This document shows positions 1 to 10,700 of a stretch of 64,000 nt of DNA, piece after piece. The translations under genes and the position numbers were made by a program. Location: assembly GCA_947184155.2 (NCBI GenBank), contig CAMXCT020000311.1, positions 186,001 to 250,000 on the forward strand, read 5' to 3'. A model generated the notes under the pieces. It did not search any database and was not told the DNA's origin. It saw only the letters and a list, made by a program, of their open reading frames with translations. Source of the stretch: Cladocopium goreaui. Lineage: Eukaryota; Sar; Dinophyceae; Suessiales; Symbiodiniaceae. Position 1 is the stretch's first letter. Every line of letters begins with the position of its first letter.

Positions 1-46
1 GGTTGCCGATTGAAGCTCCCATGACGTGGGGGTAAAACTCATCATA

Positions 47-168
47 TACCCGGCCTGGTAAAACTAACAGTTTGCTGTAGAAAATCACCATCCTTTCGTT
101 CGGTAAATCAACGATTTCTATAGGTGCCATTTTCAATAACAAACTGTAACAGTCATTACCAGAGGGTA
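47..168. repeat. Foldback MITE family 1, variant copy
   Basis: The right end is TTACCAGAGGGTA and the left end TACCCGGCCTGGTAA is its diverged inverted partner. The interior has the family's GAAAATCACCAT and GTAAATCAACGATTTC blocks. It is about 18 bp longer than typical copies, mostly near the left end. Confidence 0.7.
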
Positions 169-747
169 AAATCCATTAATATCCCATTATTCACCATTAA
201 ATCACAACGTCCAGGAGTTCTCATCCTGACCATAGAGGTGTACATAGGAAGTCTCAGCCAGTTTGCACTTGTTGGTGCCGACTCCCAGACAAGCCTGGGA
301 TTTGCCATACCCAGGCACGTATTGGGAATCACGCAAAAAATAGGATTGAGTATATTGAGTTCAAAGAAAAAAATCCGACAGAAATGAATTCCGACATGGG
401 GCTAAAAGATCTGGAAAAGCGAAAATGTGGGAAAGCCCTTGAGAAAATGAGGAAAACATATGTAAAAATATGCAAAAGGTATGCCAAAAAAACGAAACAC
501 ATATGAAAAAATAGATAATACAATGGGAAAAAAAAAACAGTATTTGTCATGTTTGAAACTCACAGGATGTGTCTGTAACCCGAACATATTATTAAATATT
601 CGAAGTAGATTCCCCAGTCCTGGCGGATTCAGCAATTGCACAATAGAAACACCGACTCAGAAAATCGACAAGTCATCCACTTGGTGCACCAGCATTTTGC
701 TGTTGATCCCTAGATTTGTTGATGAAAATGGATGTCTTAGCATCACT

Positions 748-851
748 TACCCTCTGGTAAACTAACATAGCTATTGAAAATGGCCATTTATAGTGAGTTT
801 TCCCATCAAAAATGGTGATTTTCCATAGCTACGTTAAATTACCAGAGGGTA
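748..851. repeat. Foldback MITE family 1, reference copy (104 bp)
   Basis: Inverted ends TACCCTCTGGTAA and TTACCAGAGGGTA enclose ACATAGCTATTGAAAA and a complementary TGATTTTCCATAGC, so the whole unit can fold into one hairpin. TA lies at both outer edges, as expected for a Stowaway/Tc1-mariner style TA target duplication. It has no coding capacity. Confidence 0.9.
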
Positions 852-1092
852 GATTTGTTTTTCATGATACACTTTTTAATGGTTACCCTCCTGGGTCCAA
901 AAAAAAGTGGGGCCGCTGGGAAATTCCCGTGCCGTAGGCATGGAGCTTTATTTCGCCGGGAAAATCATTGAAGAAGAGCTGGGGAATTGCCGGAGGGGTA
1001 AAAAAAAAAAATACCCCCCATCTTCGATTTTCGAGAAATCCAAGAAGCATGGGTTCCAACATGGTGGAAGCAAATGTAACACGCAGTCTCAC

Positions 1093-1200
1093 GGGGCAAT
1101 GCTGCGCGGGTTTGCACTCCATCTGTGTGGGCCGCCTTGTCACAACGCTGGAAGGTGGAGCCTTTGTCCAAAATCGCATTGCCATTCGATGGGTCACAGC
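1093..1200 (-). CDS. Candidate internal exon, host gene
   Basis: A GC-richer island in AT-rich repeat DNA. On the minus strand it starts after CATCCAAG and ends at CCCC|GTGAGA, a good donor. It is 108 bp, exactly 36 codons, with the frame containing RRPTQMECKPAQHCP open throughout; a second frame is also open. I do not recognise the protein. It is one of a string of minus-strand exon-like islands between 1 and 12 kb, and transcript data would be needed to confirm it. Confidence 0.35.
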
Positions 1201-1525
1201 CTTGGATGTCTAGGTCCATCTTCAGTGGACTTTCCAGTGATCCAAATGGGGATGGATCAAAACTTGTCATTTTTCAGGGCAAGGCCACTTTACCAACTAC
1301 TTCGATGTTAGGAATGTTAGGGTAGTAGGCTAGCATTTTTTCCTACTGGAATTCTCCATTTCTTCGATGATTTTCCCACTGAAACCTCCATGTTCCAGGT
1401 GTTTTTCCATATTCTCCCATGATTTCCCAAAAAAAAAATCTTACAGGGGATATCCCAACTGATGTCTAAAAAAAGTCCAATGCTTTCCCCATGGATTCCC
1501 CCCAAAAAAAAAATTACAGCAAGAA

Positions 1526-1634
1526 TACCCTCTGGTAAACATACAAATAACGAACTGGAAAATCACCATTTTTAATAGGTAAATCAACTATAAATGGACC
1601 ATGTTCAATCGCTACGTTAAATTACCAGAGGGTA
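1526..1634. repeat. Foldback MITE family 1
   Basis: TACCCTCTGGTAA and TTACCAGAGGGTA ends 109 bp apart, with the family core (GAAAATCACCATTTTTAATAG, then ATAAATGGACCATG). TA flanks are present at both ends. Confidence 0.9.
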
Positions 1635-1987
1635 TCCCCAGCTCGTCACCTTTCACTCCAGGTGGCAGTACCATTCAAAACAGGGCCTCGAGGAATCCAG
1701 CACCGTCACTTCGATGCTGGAGCCCTCAGAGACTCCAAACCTGGAAAAGCCATAGGAAACGAGGGATTTCATGGGAGTGACCCCCCAAAAAAATGTCGAA
1801 ACCCTAGAAAAACCCTAGGAAAAATGGTGGTTTGAGCAACAAAGATGTTTTGAAAAGATCATGGGATTGCTGATTCATGATAGCTAAGTTCGACGCCAAA
1901 CATTGGGGATGTCTTTTCGCCTAGCGGATCCCAGAAATCCTGATCCCAGCGATCCCTTCCCTGGCCACGAAACCATGGTAAAAAGTA

Positions 1988-2084
1988 CAGGATGGGGAAA
2001 ACCCAGTGATGTGAATGTTGGTTTATAAACCCATCTAAATATAGTTATTTGCGTATCATACACCAACTTGTTATTATAGTTCTA
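1988..2084. repeat. Foldback MITE family 2, truncated
   Basis: Starts CAGGATGGGG and continues with CCCAGTGATG and GTTGGTTTATAAACCC. About 60 bp is nearly identical to the copy at 24037. The opposite terminus (CCCCATCCTG) is missing, so this copy has lost its right end. Confidence 0.6.
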
Positions 2085-2231
2085 AACGATTTTTTCCACA
2101 TTTTTCTGGGGACCTAAATTTTAACAACATCAACAATCTGTTTCGATGATCCTCCAAGGGGCTCATCCACAAAAAATCAAAAAATCGATGCACCATGGAA
2201 TTCACTGGAAAATAACTTAAATCGACTCAGC

Positions 2232-2348
2232 TACCCTCTGGTTATGTCAAAATAGCTATTGAAGCCATGGCCCAGTCATTAGAAATAGTGGATTTACCCA
2301 TGAACATAGCATGGTGATTTTCCATATTTGTATGTTTACCAGAGGCTA
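2232..2348. repeat. Foldback MITE family 1
   Basis: Starts TACCCTCTGGTTA and ends TTTACCAGAGGCTA (one change from consensus). The interior includes CATGGTGATTTTCCA. TA lies at both edges. Confidence 0.8.
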
Positions 2349-2763
2349 ATCCAAGAAACTTTTCGAGTGGCCAATCCTCTTCCAGTATCGATGTTCCGAG
2401 GGTAAAGACGAAGACACCTGAAAATAGCGCCAATGGGGAAGCGTCCAAGTACCATGACTGGGGATGGTAAAGAAGCGCACCCATGACTGGTGATGACTTG
2501 GGAATGGTTTATGAAATTGGGTTTGCCACACTGTGGATGCTCAAAACCGCATCTCTGTGAGTTTAGCCTACTTGGATGTGGCCCACGAATCGGATCCATA
2601 GTTTGTAATCCATACATAACCCATACTTCATCCCATATCATGGAGGATATAACCCATGAATCTACCTGGGTATAACTCATCCATTTACGAAACGTGGTGC
2701 CCACCGCACCCCACGTTTAGTGCCCAAAACACGGCTGGAAAAAACCATGGAAAAACCCGGCAC

Positions 2764-2940
2764 CTTTCGCCTCTTTGCCCATTTCCTTCAAGGACGTCCT
2801 GATCGTCTCCGCTGCCGGGGCATCAATCCGAAGCTGCAAGGTCTGCAGGAGACCACTGGGTGCAACAAGCTGCACTTCTGCTGTCCCCGGGGTGCCCGGT
2901 TTCTCCATGGCAGGCGGTCTGGGTGCAGTCCTCTTTGGGA
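2764..2940 (-). CDS. Candidate internal exon, host gene
   Basis: A GC-rich 177-bp island open on the minus strand, with peptide segments TAEVQLVAPSGLLQTL and ETIRTSLKEMGKEAK, which look like an ordinary soluble helical protein. It is preceded by CTCAAG (acceptor) and followed by GAAAG|GTGCCG (donor). No domain is recognised. The flanks revert to AT-rich repeat sequence. Confidence 0.45.
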
Positions 2941-3227
2941 CTTGAGAAAGATGGCTCTATGTATATGTACATCTCTGAGACAAATAAATATGTACATACA
3001 TATATATATATATACATCGATAAATAAATATATGTGCGTTTAAAGAAAAAGAGTTTGCTTGCCAAAGAGTTTCGTGTGGATTATGATTCTCTAATTTGGA
3101 ACGCCAAGCTACTCGTTGCAAGGCCTGTTCCTTGGCGCCCGTCTGCCGAGTCGTGCGCGCTCTGGTACTTCGTCCATCCTTACGTACAGCAGAACACGTG
3201 CGGTGTTTCATGGGGGTTTAAGCAACA

Positions 3228-3355
3228 AACCATAAGGAAAACTATGAGGAAAACCATAGGCAAAAACCATAAGGAAAACCATAGGAAAAACCATAAGGAA
3301 AAACCACAAGGAAAAACCATAAGGAAAAACCATAAGGAAAACCTAAGGAAAATCA
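3228..3355. repeat. A-rich minisatellite
   Basis: About ten imperfect tandem copies of a 12-14 bp unit close to AACCATAAGGAAA. The plus-strand open frame through it is low complexity and is not called as a gene. Confidence 0.85.
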
Positions 3356-3643
3356 ATATGAACCTACTGGGCGTGGGAGAGATCGCAAGAAAGTAAAAAG
3401 GCCCAATGAATGCTCAAATCCCCAAAAGAAAGCGACCCCCAAGTTGAGGTAGACACGTGACTAAAATAATTGTAAATTGTGTTGCTGTATTTCTCTTACT
3501 GCTGCGTTTTTACGTAGGGAATGGATGGGTTGCTGGGGGTTGCTGGGATGATGAAATTACTAGTGATGACTGGGATCATTCCCGAAAATTCCCTGCTAAG
3601 TAAGCACCAGTAAGTTTTTGGCTTTCCCATAAACCAATGTAGA

Positions 3644-3766
3644 TACCATCTGGTTATGACTAACAGTTTGCCATGGAAAATCACCATTTTATAGCTAGGT
3701 AAACCATCTATTTCGATTAGGGCCATCTATACCATGGCAAACTGTTAGTCATAACCAATGTAGATA
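3644..3766. repeat. Foldback MITE family 1, right end altered
   Basis: Starts TACCATCTGGTTATGAC and returns with GTCATAACCA, but the final GAGGGTA is replaced. The sequence AACCAATGTAGATA occurs on both flanks (3633-3646 and 3753-3766), suggesting local duplication or gene conversion at insertion or repair. Confidence 0.65.
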
Positions 3767-3883
3767 CATCAAATTCCAGAATTTCTAGATCGTTTCCCCA
3801 GGGCTTTCCCCTCGCGTCTTATCCATTGATCAATCAGCTCCGCTGGAAAATCCCCCATTAAAAAACCATGGGTTTTCCCATGA

Positions 3884-4062
3884 GACCCATGGCCACTTCG
3901 GAGATTTCCCAACGCCCCGAGCGCTCCGCCACACAGCTGGTGACCGGACGTTGGTCATGGACCAAGCAAGCTAAGCAGCCACGTTCCCCATGGATTTCCA
4001 AGGCAAGGCACTCCAGTGAGCTCTTCGTCCTCATCTTCAATGCCGTCCCTGGCCGGAAGTAG
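3884..4062 (-). other. Exon-like GC island, minus strand
   Basis: A GC-rich island with two open minus-strand frames, one containing GIEDEDEELTGVPC and the other CLALEIHGERGCLAC. The frame cannot be chosen because splice signals are ambiguous. It is probably one more exon of the intron-rich gene or genes in this region. Confidence 0.25.
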
Positions 4063-4076
4063 CTTCATTTGGTTCA

Positions 4077-4189
4077 TAGCCTCTGGTTATCTAATTCTTT
4101 GCAAGCCATGGCCCATTGAGTTCAATGATTTATGATGATTTACCATGTTTAAATCACCAGTTCGCAAACAACAAAATTACCACAGGGTA
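4077..4189. repeat. Foldback MITE family 1
   Basis: Starts TAGCCTCTGGTTA and ends TTACCACAGGGTA, with one change in each terminus. The interior has the GCCATGGCCCATTGAG and CCAGTTCGCAAAC variants shared with the copy at 7332. Confidence 0.75.
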
Positions 4190-4298
4190 AGCCACAAAAA
4201 GTCACCAAAAAAAAATGAAATCATTCCCTGTTTCTCCAGTTTCATGGCTAAAGAAACCTCCATCGATGGGACGTTTGATGAGAAAACATCGAAGTATA

Positions 4299-4409
4299 TA
4301 CCCTCTGGTAAACGTTTACATAACTATGGAACACCACCATGCTATTAATGGGAAAATCCACTATTTCTATGGTCATGTTCAATAGCTATTTTGACATAAC
4401 CAGAGGGTA
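4299..4409. repeat. Foldback MITE family 1
   Basis: TACCCTCTGGTAA to ATAACCAGAGGGTA, 111 bp, with TA at both edges and the family hairpin core. Confidence 0.88.
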
Positions 4410-5040
4410 AATGGGCCAGTTTCCATAGATTACCAAATGGATTGGGTAATCTAGGGTAAACATTGAAAAAAACCTGGAAAACCAATGGTTTCCCGTGCGG
4501 AAAATGGTTTAGAAATGGTGGGTTTTCCGCGTAACTATGGTAGTTACTGGAAATCACTAGTCCTCTACGGGTTGAGTATTGCGGGTCTGGTTTGGCCAGG
4601 CTCAGTTTGAAACAGCATCCCAAATTGATGGCAACATATGTACCGGGTCACAATCATACTGCTGACTGACAATAATCAATATTTTTATAACAGTAAGGAT
4701 AATAGTACTTATGTATGGCTATAGCATAGTGTCATCCAGTCGTAAAATAAGGGTGGTAGCCCTAAGTGTACCATTTAAACATGGCGCCAACACAGCCATG
4801 ACAGCCATGACCATCAAGGAGTCATGTATCCTGGGCTACCCCACTGAAGGGTTATCAACAATCACTGCTGTTTATTCTGATTGGTCTTATCTTATACCCA
4901 TTTCTTGTTGGTTAAAAAAAAAAAACAAGTTCTCGTGAAATACTCCCATTTGATCCCATTCTTAGCTCTTAAATCGTCCACCCCCCTAAATATCCCTAAA
5001 TCCAAGACATTTTATCAACAAAAAAGAAACTCGTCTAGTC

Positions 5041-5128
5041 AATGGGAATTTCAGGATCCTGAAATGGAGGTACGTTAGTACCATTTTTCAGGCCATATGA
5101 ATTGTGGGGATATTCCTACTGTAGATAT
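5041..5128. repeat. Foldback family 4, partial copy
   Basis: AATGGGAATTTCAGGATCCT is followed by GGAGGTAC, GTACCAT and then CAGGCCATATGAATTGTGG. It shares about 50 bp with 20148-20203. The far inverted terminus seen there is absent here. Confidence 0.6.
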
Positions 5129-5172
5129 GGCCACTTGAAACTGGCTGCCTCAGTCTCTGAGATGATCCTCAC

Positions 5173-5278
5173 GCCTCAGCCTCTCTAGAAGACGTTTGCA
5201 GGTGGGCACAGTACTGGCACGCCAGACCTCATCCAGTCTGGACTCTGGACCGCTGGTTGCGGAGAAAACATCCAAAAT
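5173..5278 (-). CDS. Candidate internal exon (106 bp), host gene
   Basis: On the minus strand it starts after ACCAAG and ends at GAGGC|GTGAGG, a strong donor consensus. The open frame includes GPESRLDEVWRAST and CKRLLERLR, a basic helical segment. It lies about 320 bp downstream (minus sense) of the exon at 5599-5687, although the two do not join in phase without another small exon. The protein is unrecognised. Confidence 0.42.
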
Positions 5279-5598
5279 CTTGGTGAATTCATGGGCATTT
5301 CATGGAGTTTTCATGGGGGTTTTATGGGATTTTTCACCATCTTGGAATCCAGTGATTCATGAGTTTGCAATGGACTACCCCAATGTAATGACAGCTTGAC
5401 CCTGGTTGATTTTGGGGATCCGTGGGTTTCCCCCAGGTGATGCCATCCATCACCATACTGACCATACTGACCATAATGAAAAGATATGGAAAGTGAAAAA
5501 TCCTCAAAAACACCAACCATTCAAAAAACTTGGGCCAAACAATCATAAACAATCCTGATCCTGCTTGGATTGGATCCAACTTTAAACTTAAACCATAC

Positions 5599-5687
5599 CC
5601 GGCTGGGAGGCAACCCTGGGCCCGGGGGAGCGCCCAACCGGCTCCAGGTTGCCCAACTGGCATGGTCAGTTCAAAGTCATAGATTTC
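5599..5687 (-). CDS. Candidate internal exon (89 bp), host gene
   Basis: Bounded by a textbook pyrimidine-rich acceptor (TTGTTCTTCCAG|GAAATC) and a GCCGG|GTATGG donor on the minus strand. The frame EIYDFELTMPVGQPG is fully open. This is among the best-supported exons in the left third. No domain is recognised. Confidence 0.5.
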
Positions 5688-6545
5688 CTGGAAGAACAAC
5701 CTGAGAGATGGCTTTCAATGGGGTTGATTGGGTACTCCAACATGTTTCGAATGGTGAAAAACCTGACTGAACCCTATGGGAGGTCGTTAAAAAAAGGATG
5801 AAAGGTCAAGGACAGCAACGGTGGCGCAGCTACACGCGTTGTGCCCATGACGGGCTGTGCCCAAATGTGAAGCTTTGTAGATATAGCCTGATGTATCCTT
5901 CAAAATGCAGATGTAGCAAATCCGCAAATGGGCTGCTCACCCTGAGGCAAAGAAACATGGATACTGGTAGACGTGTGACATGAAAAAAATGATGAAAATG
6001 CCTGGTTTCCCCAGGATTTTTTTAGCGGATACTATCATGATAGCTCATAGATTCATAGATATTTCATGCCTGGTTTCCCGGTACAAAAATCCGTTGAGGA
6101 TGGTCAAAAACCCATTTATCCAATAGTCAGACTATAGTCATAATGACTAATAATCATTACTAACCATCATTTATTGTTGTTAAAGTCTTACTAGATCATG
6201 AAAAATCACTATTATCTACTGTGTTAAATTCCCAACCTTACATTGCCCATTATATAACCAGTAGTTATTATCCATTATATAAGCGTTACAGATATAATCA
6301 TCATGATAATTATAACCACTAGTTAATTACGAACCATGATTCATTGTTCTTAAATTCCTAACATTAAATCGCCATTTATCCATTAACCCTCATAGTATAG
6401 TTGGTATCCATTACTAACCATTAATAAAAATTAGTCCTTACTAACCATTTCTAACCATAATATAGCAAAATATCAATTATCCATTAATCCTTACTAACTG
6501 TTCGTTAATTCCCAGATTACATCGGACGAAAAAACAACTCCCCCC

Positions 6546-6614
6546 CGTCGGCAGAGCCCCGAGGGACTTGAAGGCCACCTGCACGCGTGGCTGTTTCTTG
6601 CCGAACTTGTCCAC
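6546..6614 (-). CDS. Candidate exon, host gene
   Basis: Minus-strand island starting after GTGGCAG and reading VDKFGKKQPRVQVAFKSL. The upstream acceptor is good but the donor is unclear: an internal GCAG|GTGGCC could end it earlier. The surroundings are AT-rich with TAACCAT/TAATCATT short repeats (6100-6530). Confidence 0.3.
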
Positions 6615-6639
6615 CTGCCACGGCCATTCTCAGCAGTGA

Positions 6640-6800
6640 ATTCATGGTGACTAATGCTAAATTACTGGTGATTTAATGGGATTATGGTGATTTAATGGGA
6701 TTTACTTGGGTTTAATGGTGTTTTTTATGGTGATTGAATGTGGTCTTTCATGGTGATTAATGGTGACTTGTGATGATTTCATGGTGATTAGTGGTGATTC
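6640..6800. repeat. Degenerate tandem ATGGTGATTTAATGG repeats
   Basis: About ten loosely periodic copies of GGTGATTTAATGGGATT-like units. A similar array lies at 20036-20095. It is probably derived from the internal GGTGATTTTCC block of MITE family 1. Confidence 0.55.
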
Positions 6801-7080
6801 ATGGAATCACATACCCTCCGGTGTCATCGACCCTGGCTGGGAAATCCCCGAACTTTCTATGAAGGTTCAAAGATGGGAAAATCATCGAACTAAATGGTGG
6901 AATTTCCAGCAAGCCATGTTTGATTACTGGGTATCTAAGATAACTTTTAGTGATTTTAGTCATTGTTTGTCGCTTTTAGTCATTCTCTGCTTTGATCCTT
7001 GTAAGGTCGCTTCGGAACTTGAAAGGATGCTACTGATCTTGAAAATCTGGAGGTCCAGACTCAATCAGGATGTTGCTTGG

Positions 7081-7216
7081 CACAATGTGGGGCCCCCAAA
7101 CGATAGCATAGCTCAGTTGGTGCAAATAACTCCAATAACTTATGGTTTATGACACTTGTAACTATAGTTAATGAGTGTTATAAAACCAACTACTTATACA
7201 GCAACTGAGGGGCCCC
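7081..7216. repeat. Foldback MITE family 2 with 8-bp target duplication
   Basis: Begins CACAATGTGGGGCCCCC and ends GAGGGGCCCC. The 8-bp word TTGCTTGG abuts the element on both sides (7073-7080 and 7217-7224), so this is a mobile insertion with an 8-bp target site duplication. Confidence 0.7.
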
Positions 7217-7248
7217 TTGCTTGGTAAGCGCCATGATGTTTCACTCAC

Positions 7249-7288
7249 TGGCAATTTCTGGATCGAACATGACGCTCTTGGCACGAAC
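7249..7288 (-). CDS. Candidate micro-exon
   Basis: A 40-bp minus-strand stretch reading VRAKSVMFDPEIA, preceded by CTATTGAG and followed by CCA|GTGAGT, a near-perfect donor. It is very short, so confidence is low, but it fits the pattern of small exons in this region. Confidence 0.25.
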
Positions 7289-7331
7289 CTCAATAGAGAA
7301 TACTCACCACTTTTTGGTGGCCAAAACTCAG

Positions 7332-7446
7332 TTTACCGGTAATTTGTTAGTTAGCTATGGAAGCCATGGTCCATTTAGTTCGTTGCTTTCCCGAACTTAA
7401 AATGGTGACTTTCCAGTTCGCAAACTCTTGATTTACCATTTTGGGT
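7332..7446. repeat. Foldback MITE family 1, degenerate
   Basis: A TTTACCGGTAATTTG left end and an ATTTACCATTTTGGGTA right end around the family core (GCCATGGTCCATTTAG, then CCAGTTCGCAAACTC). Confidence 0.6.
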
Positions 7447-7749
7447 ATGTTCCATTTTTGGTGGCTTCTTGGTCTTGACCAACATCTGGTGGTCTTTCAT
7501 GGATCTAAGAGTATAAATCATGGAAAGTCCTTGCTATGACTTGGATCTTTTTTTTGCATGTTGTTGGGGGCATATTGTAATCATCAACTAACCATCATTT
7601 ATCAGTTCTTATCCACTAAGAAATCCCTATAGTCATGGGCTTATCCCCAGAGTCATCCTGTCTTGATGAACCCAGTGGATTCGTATATCATAACAGTTAA
7701 TGGTATATCCCGCATTATATATATATAATATATGTATATTTATGTATAT

Positions 7750-7854
7750 TACCCTCCGGTAAATTAACATAGACCCTGGCAGATAGGGGTTGGAAGATTA
7801 GTTTCCATTAAAAATTAGTTATTTTCAGGGTCCGTTTTAATTTACCAGAGGGTA
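7750..7854. repeat. Foldback MITE family 1
   Basis: TACCCTCCGGTAA to TTTACCAGAGGGTA, 105 bp, with TA at both edges. The core is diverged. A TA-rich tract lies just upstream (7715-7750). Confidence 0.85.
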
Positions 7855-7960
7855 TCTTACTCATGTGGTATATCCTTATAATATGCATTAATACTAGTTC
7901 ATACACCTATCCACATGAAACATCCCTAGGCCACTGGGTCCTGGCGCTTCACCCCTTCAC

Positions 7961-8022
7961 CGTGCCTTGTTACACTCCATTTCGTTCTGGACGGGGCCCT
8001 TGGCAAAACTCAGCAATGGCTC
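7961..8022 (-). CDS. Candidate internal exon (62 bp)
   Basis: Minus strand: acceptor GCCGCAG|GAGCC and donor GCACG|GTGAAG, with the frame EPLLSFAKGPVQNEM open. The frame also continues upstream (PHFSKPQ), so the acceptor is not certain. The protein is unrecognised. Confidence 0.35.
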
Positions 8023-8101
8023 CTGCGGCTTCGAAAAGTGCGGCCCCCAAGATTCATAGGTTTCAGTTGGCATAACGAGACTAGCTAGGATTTATGGTGG
8101 A

Positions 8102-8208
8102 TACCCTCCAGCAAACTAACATGGCCATAGAAAATTGCCTTTTATAGATGATTTACCTACAAAAAAATGGTGATTTTCCAGTTCGCTCTCTCAAATTACT
8201 AGAGGGTA
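8102..8208. repeat. Foldback MITE family 1
   Basis: TACCCTCCAGCAA to ATTACTAGAGGGTA, 107 bp, with a GGTGATTTTCCAGTTCGC core. Confidence 0.8.
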
Positions 8209-8351
8209 TATCATAGTTAGATGAGAGTACAATTAAATCCATGCCCTGCCCTGAATTTCAACGCCTGGAACCACATCATGAATTTCATCAAGAAGCAAAC
8301 AGTAGGGGGATCCACTAAACCATAGACCATCCACAGTCTATGAAAATTGGG

Positions 8352-8455
8352 TATCCTCTGGTAATTTAACATAGCTATGGAAAATCACCATTTTTAATGG
8401 GAAAATCCACTATAAATGGCCATTTTCAATAGCTATGTTAGTTTACCAGAGGGTA
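8352..8455. repeat. Foldback MITE family 1, near-perfect palindrome
   Basis: The left half (TAATTTAACATAGCTATGG then AAAATCACCATTTTTAATGG) and right half (CCATTTTCAATAGC, TATGTTAGTTTACCAGAGGG) pair along most of the 104 bp. One of the best-preserved copies. Confidence 0.9.
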
Positions 8456-8805
8456 CACCTCCACTTGGGACGATTTTTTTCAAGATTGAAATGATTGGTG
8501 AGATGGTTTATGCTCCTGGATGCCACATGATGCCACATCAGTGCAGCGCAGTTTTCGTTTGAGGCATGAAACCAAAGGACTCCCGTTTTTGTGACTTGGA
8601 ACCCTCACGGCATTCAACAATTCAAGGCCTTAAACAGCGCATCTCAGCCCTACAGGAAAGTTTGCAACCCCAAAAGCCGCAAGACACTTCGCTAAATTCA
8701 TCAGATGAATTGATCATATCCCATGATAGCAGGGGTTTCAATGGGGAATCTGAAAAAATATTCCATTCTGTTGGTCATGTTTCAACCCATGGAAACCATA
8801 GTTTT

Positions 8806-8915
8806 CTGGTTGGTGGTTGACCTACCCCTCTGAAAAAAATGCTCGTCAGTTGGGATGATGACATTCCCAATATATGGAAAGTCATAAAATTCCATGGTTC
8901 CAAACCACCAACCAG
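8806..8915. repeat. Foldback MITE family 3 (110 bp)
   Basis: Terminal inverted repeats CTGGTTGGTGGTT and AACCACCAACCAG. The interior CGTCAGTTGGGATGATGACA is shared with the copy at 24886. A plus-strand frame reading SWDDDIPNIWK lies inside the repeat and is not a gene. Confidence 0.75.
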
Positions 8916-9115
8916 ATATATATATATATATAAATCCAAAGATCAAGATGATCAAGTTCTTACACCGTTAGATCCTAGAAAATATCCTAAAAACAGAATG
9001 GATGATTTTAAGATCATATCCCATTATATCTGCAGGTTAGATTATATCGCCATGTTTCACGCTGAAATCCCCAAGTTTCCCGGGCCAAAAAAGAGGTCGG
9101 TCTCCGAAAGTCTAC

Positions 9116-9178
9116 GCGCCTCGCAGAAACAATCGAATTTGTTGATCCTCCAGCGAGCCCAGTTCCAAATCTCCAGTC
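9116..9178 (-). CDS. Candidate internal exon (63 bp)
   Basis: Minus strand: acceptor CACATCTCAG|GACTGG and donor GGCGC|GTAGAC, open frame TGDLELGSLEDQQIRLF. A compact acidic segment of ordinary composition, flanked by AT-rich repeat DNA including tandem CAAAAATGGTGGTTGAAC units at 9231-9320. Confidence 0.4.
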
Positions 9179-9230
9179 CTGAGATGTGGAGATCTGACCT
9201 CTCCAAAAATGGACCAAAAACCCTGGGATT

Positions 9231-9320
9231 TCACCAAAAATGGTGGTTGAACCATCAAAAATGGATAAAATCGTGAATTTCACCAACAAAAATGGTGGTT
9301 GAACCATCCCAAAAATTGGG
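9231..9320. repeat. Short tandem CAAAAATGGTGGTTGAACCA units
   Basis: Three imperfect copies about 28-38 bp apart. They share GGTGGTTGA with the termini of MITE family 3, so they may be nested fragments of it. Confidence 0.5.
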
Positions 9321-9813
9321 CTTTGAACGACCACAATGGTGAACTTCACCACCTGATCTGTGCGAATCGCAGCTAGAAGTGTGACTATGGATTGATTTAG
9401 GGGATATAACTAGTGATCCATGTTTTTAGCTATAGCTAATCCATAGTTATATCATTGATTTAGTGTGACTATAGTTAATCCATGTTTTTTTTTGTATCCA
9501 CAACTATAAATAATGATTCCGTCCAAGTGTCTTAGCCATTGCGGGGTAAGCTAGTAACTGGTGCATAGTCCACATGAAACAACTGTGGGAAACATCATCC
9601 TGCCCAGCCACAAGGTGATGGGCCTTAAAAAAAGGAGAAATTGACTAAGCCAAGTGCAGAATTTGACTTGGGGCTGGTGATAATCATTTTATCTGGGTAA
9701 ATTATAACATTTCACTAACCTGAATTAAGGCCATTTGAGCTGAAAAAAAAACTGGTATGTAAATCCTTATCCCAAAAGCAAATCATGTGATTTCCAAGCG
9801 GCGGTCTTCATAC

Positions 9814-10021
9814 TTATGTCTCGCCGCTTGATTCTGAACTGTTTGAACTAGAGCTTGTTGCATCTACATCAGAGCTGCTTTCAGCTACATCATATCCGTA
9901 GAGAAAGTTTCGTTCAGCAGTTTCTTTTTCAGGGAACAGCATCTTTTTCACAATCCCATGGCGGGGCCATTTTGCAACATGGCAGAAAAGTTTGACAGTG
10001 TTGCTGGGAAAATTAACCCAT
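9814..10021 (-). CDS. Candidate 3'-terminal exon of a host gene
   Basis: A minus-strand exon that starts after TTGTTCCACAG and runs 69 codons to a TAA at 9814. It contains HVAKWPRHGIVKKMLFP and ends in a Ser/Asp-rich tail (AESSSDVDATSSSSNSS). The composition, acceptor and terminal stop fit a true last exon. Upstream exons of the same gene may be 11004-11184, 11300-11382 and 11512-11640. No known domain is recognised. Confidence 0.45.
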
Positions 10022-10129
10022 CTGTGGAACAAATTGCTATCAGGTCAATGACTTGGAACGCAACGCATATGGGATGAATGGTCTGCGGTCTCCGGGTTTT
10101 TGTGGGCAATTGATCATTCTGACTGATAT

Positions 10130-10700
10130 CCTGATGTCGTTCAGAGGTCGTTCAGAGGTCGTTCAGAGGTCGTTTGGGAGCCGAGAAAAATGGCTAAATA
10201 ATGACCCTTGAATACACGTGCATTGGTGGCACAGCACGGGGAAGAGTCTGGGCTCGTAAAGACATGGTTCTAGAGGGAAACCGCTCAGGCTAGGGTCTCG
10301 TTGCAGAGATTACAAAGACCGTGCCAGATGCAATTTGCCAGCCCCAAAAAATGCATTTAGGGTGGTTCCGGGTGTAATTTGGCTGCTGATTTGTTCTAAA
10401 TGCATCTAGACCTGTATATAAATATATGTAAATATATACTTATATAACTTATATACGTATAATTAGAAGGTCGTTCCAATGTCGTTCTAGATGTCGTTCA
10501 AAGGGTCGTTCCCCAACTAAATGGCACATTCCAAAATTACCAAAAACATCCGAAATAGCTGCGGCGGTGCCTGGAATTCTGAACGAAGGATCGCACAATA
10601 CTACTGTCAATTAACCCCCCTTTTTTTTTGGCTCATTTGGGGATGATTTCCCTTACTAACCATGATTCCAGTGAGGTCGCAGTGAGGTCGTTATAATTTA
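10130..10700. repeat. GTCGTTC motif cluster
   Basis: Four tandem 11-bp GTCGTTCAGAG units at 10136-10175, then scattered GTCGTTCC, GTCGTTCT, GTCGTTCA and GAGGTCGTTAT copies to about 10690. No gene is seen in 10023-10840 apart from this and an AT-rich stretch around 10418-10465. Confidence 0.55.

Noticed and set aside
8839-9276. Plus-strand 145-codon frame starting MLVSWDDDIPN
   Set aside because: Its start is inside foldback family 3 and the rest crosses a TA run and short repeats; it overlaps a better minus-strand exon.
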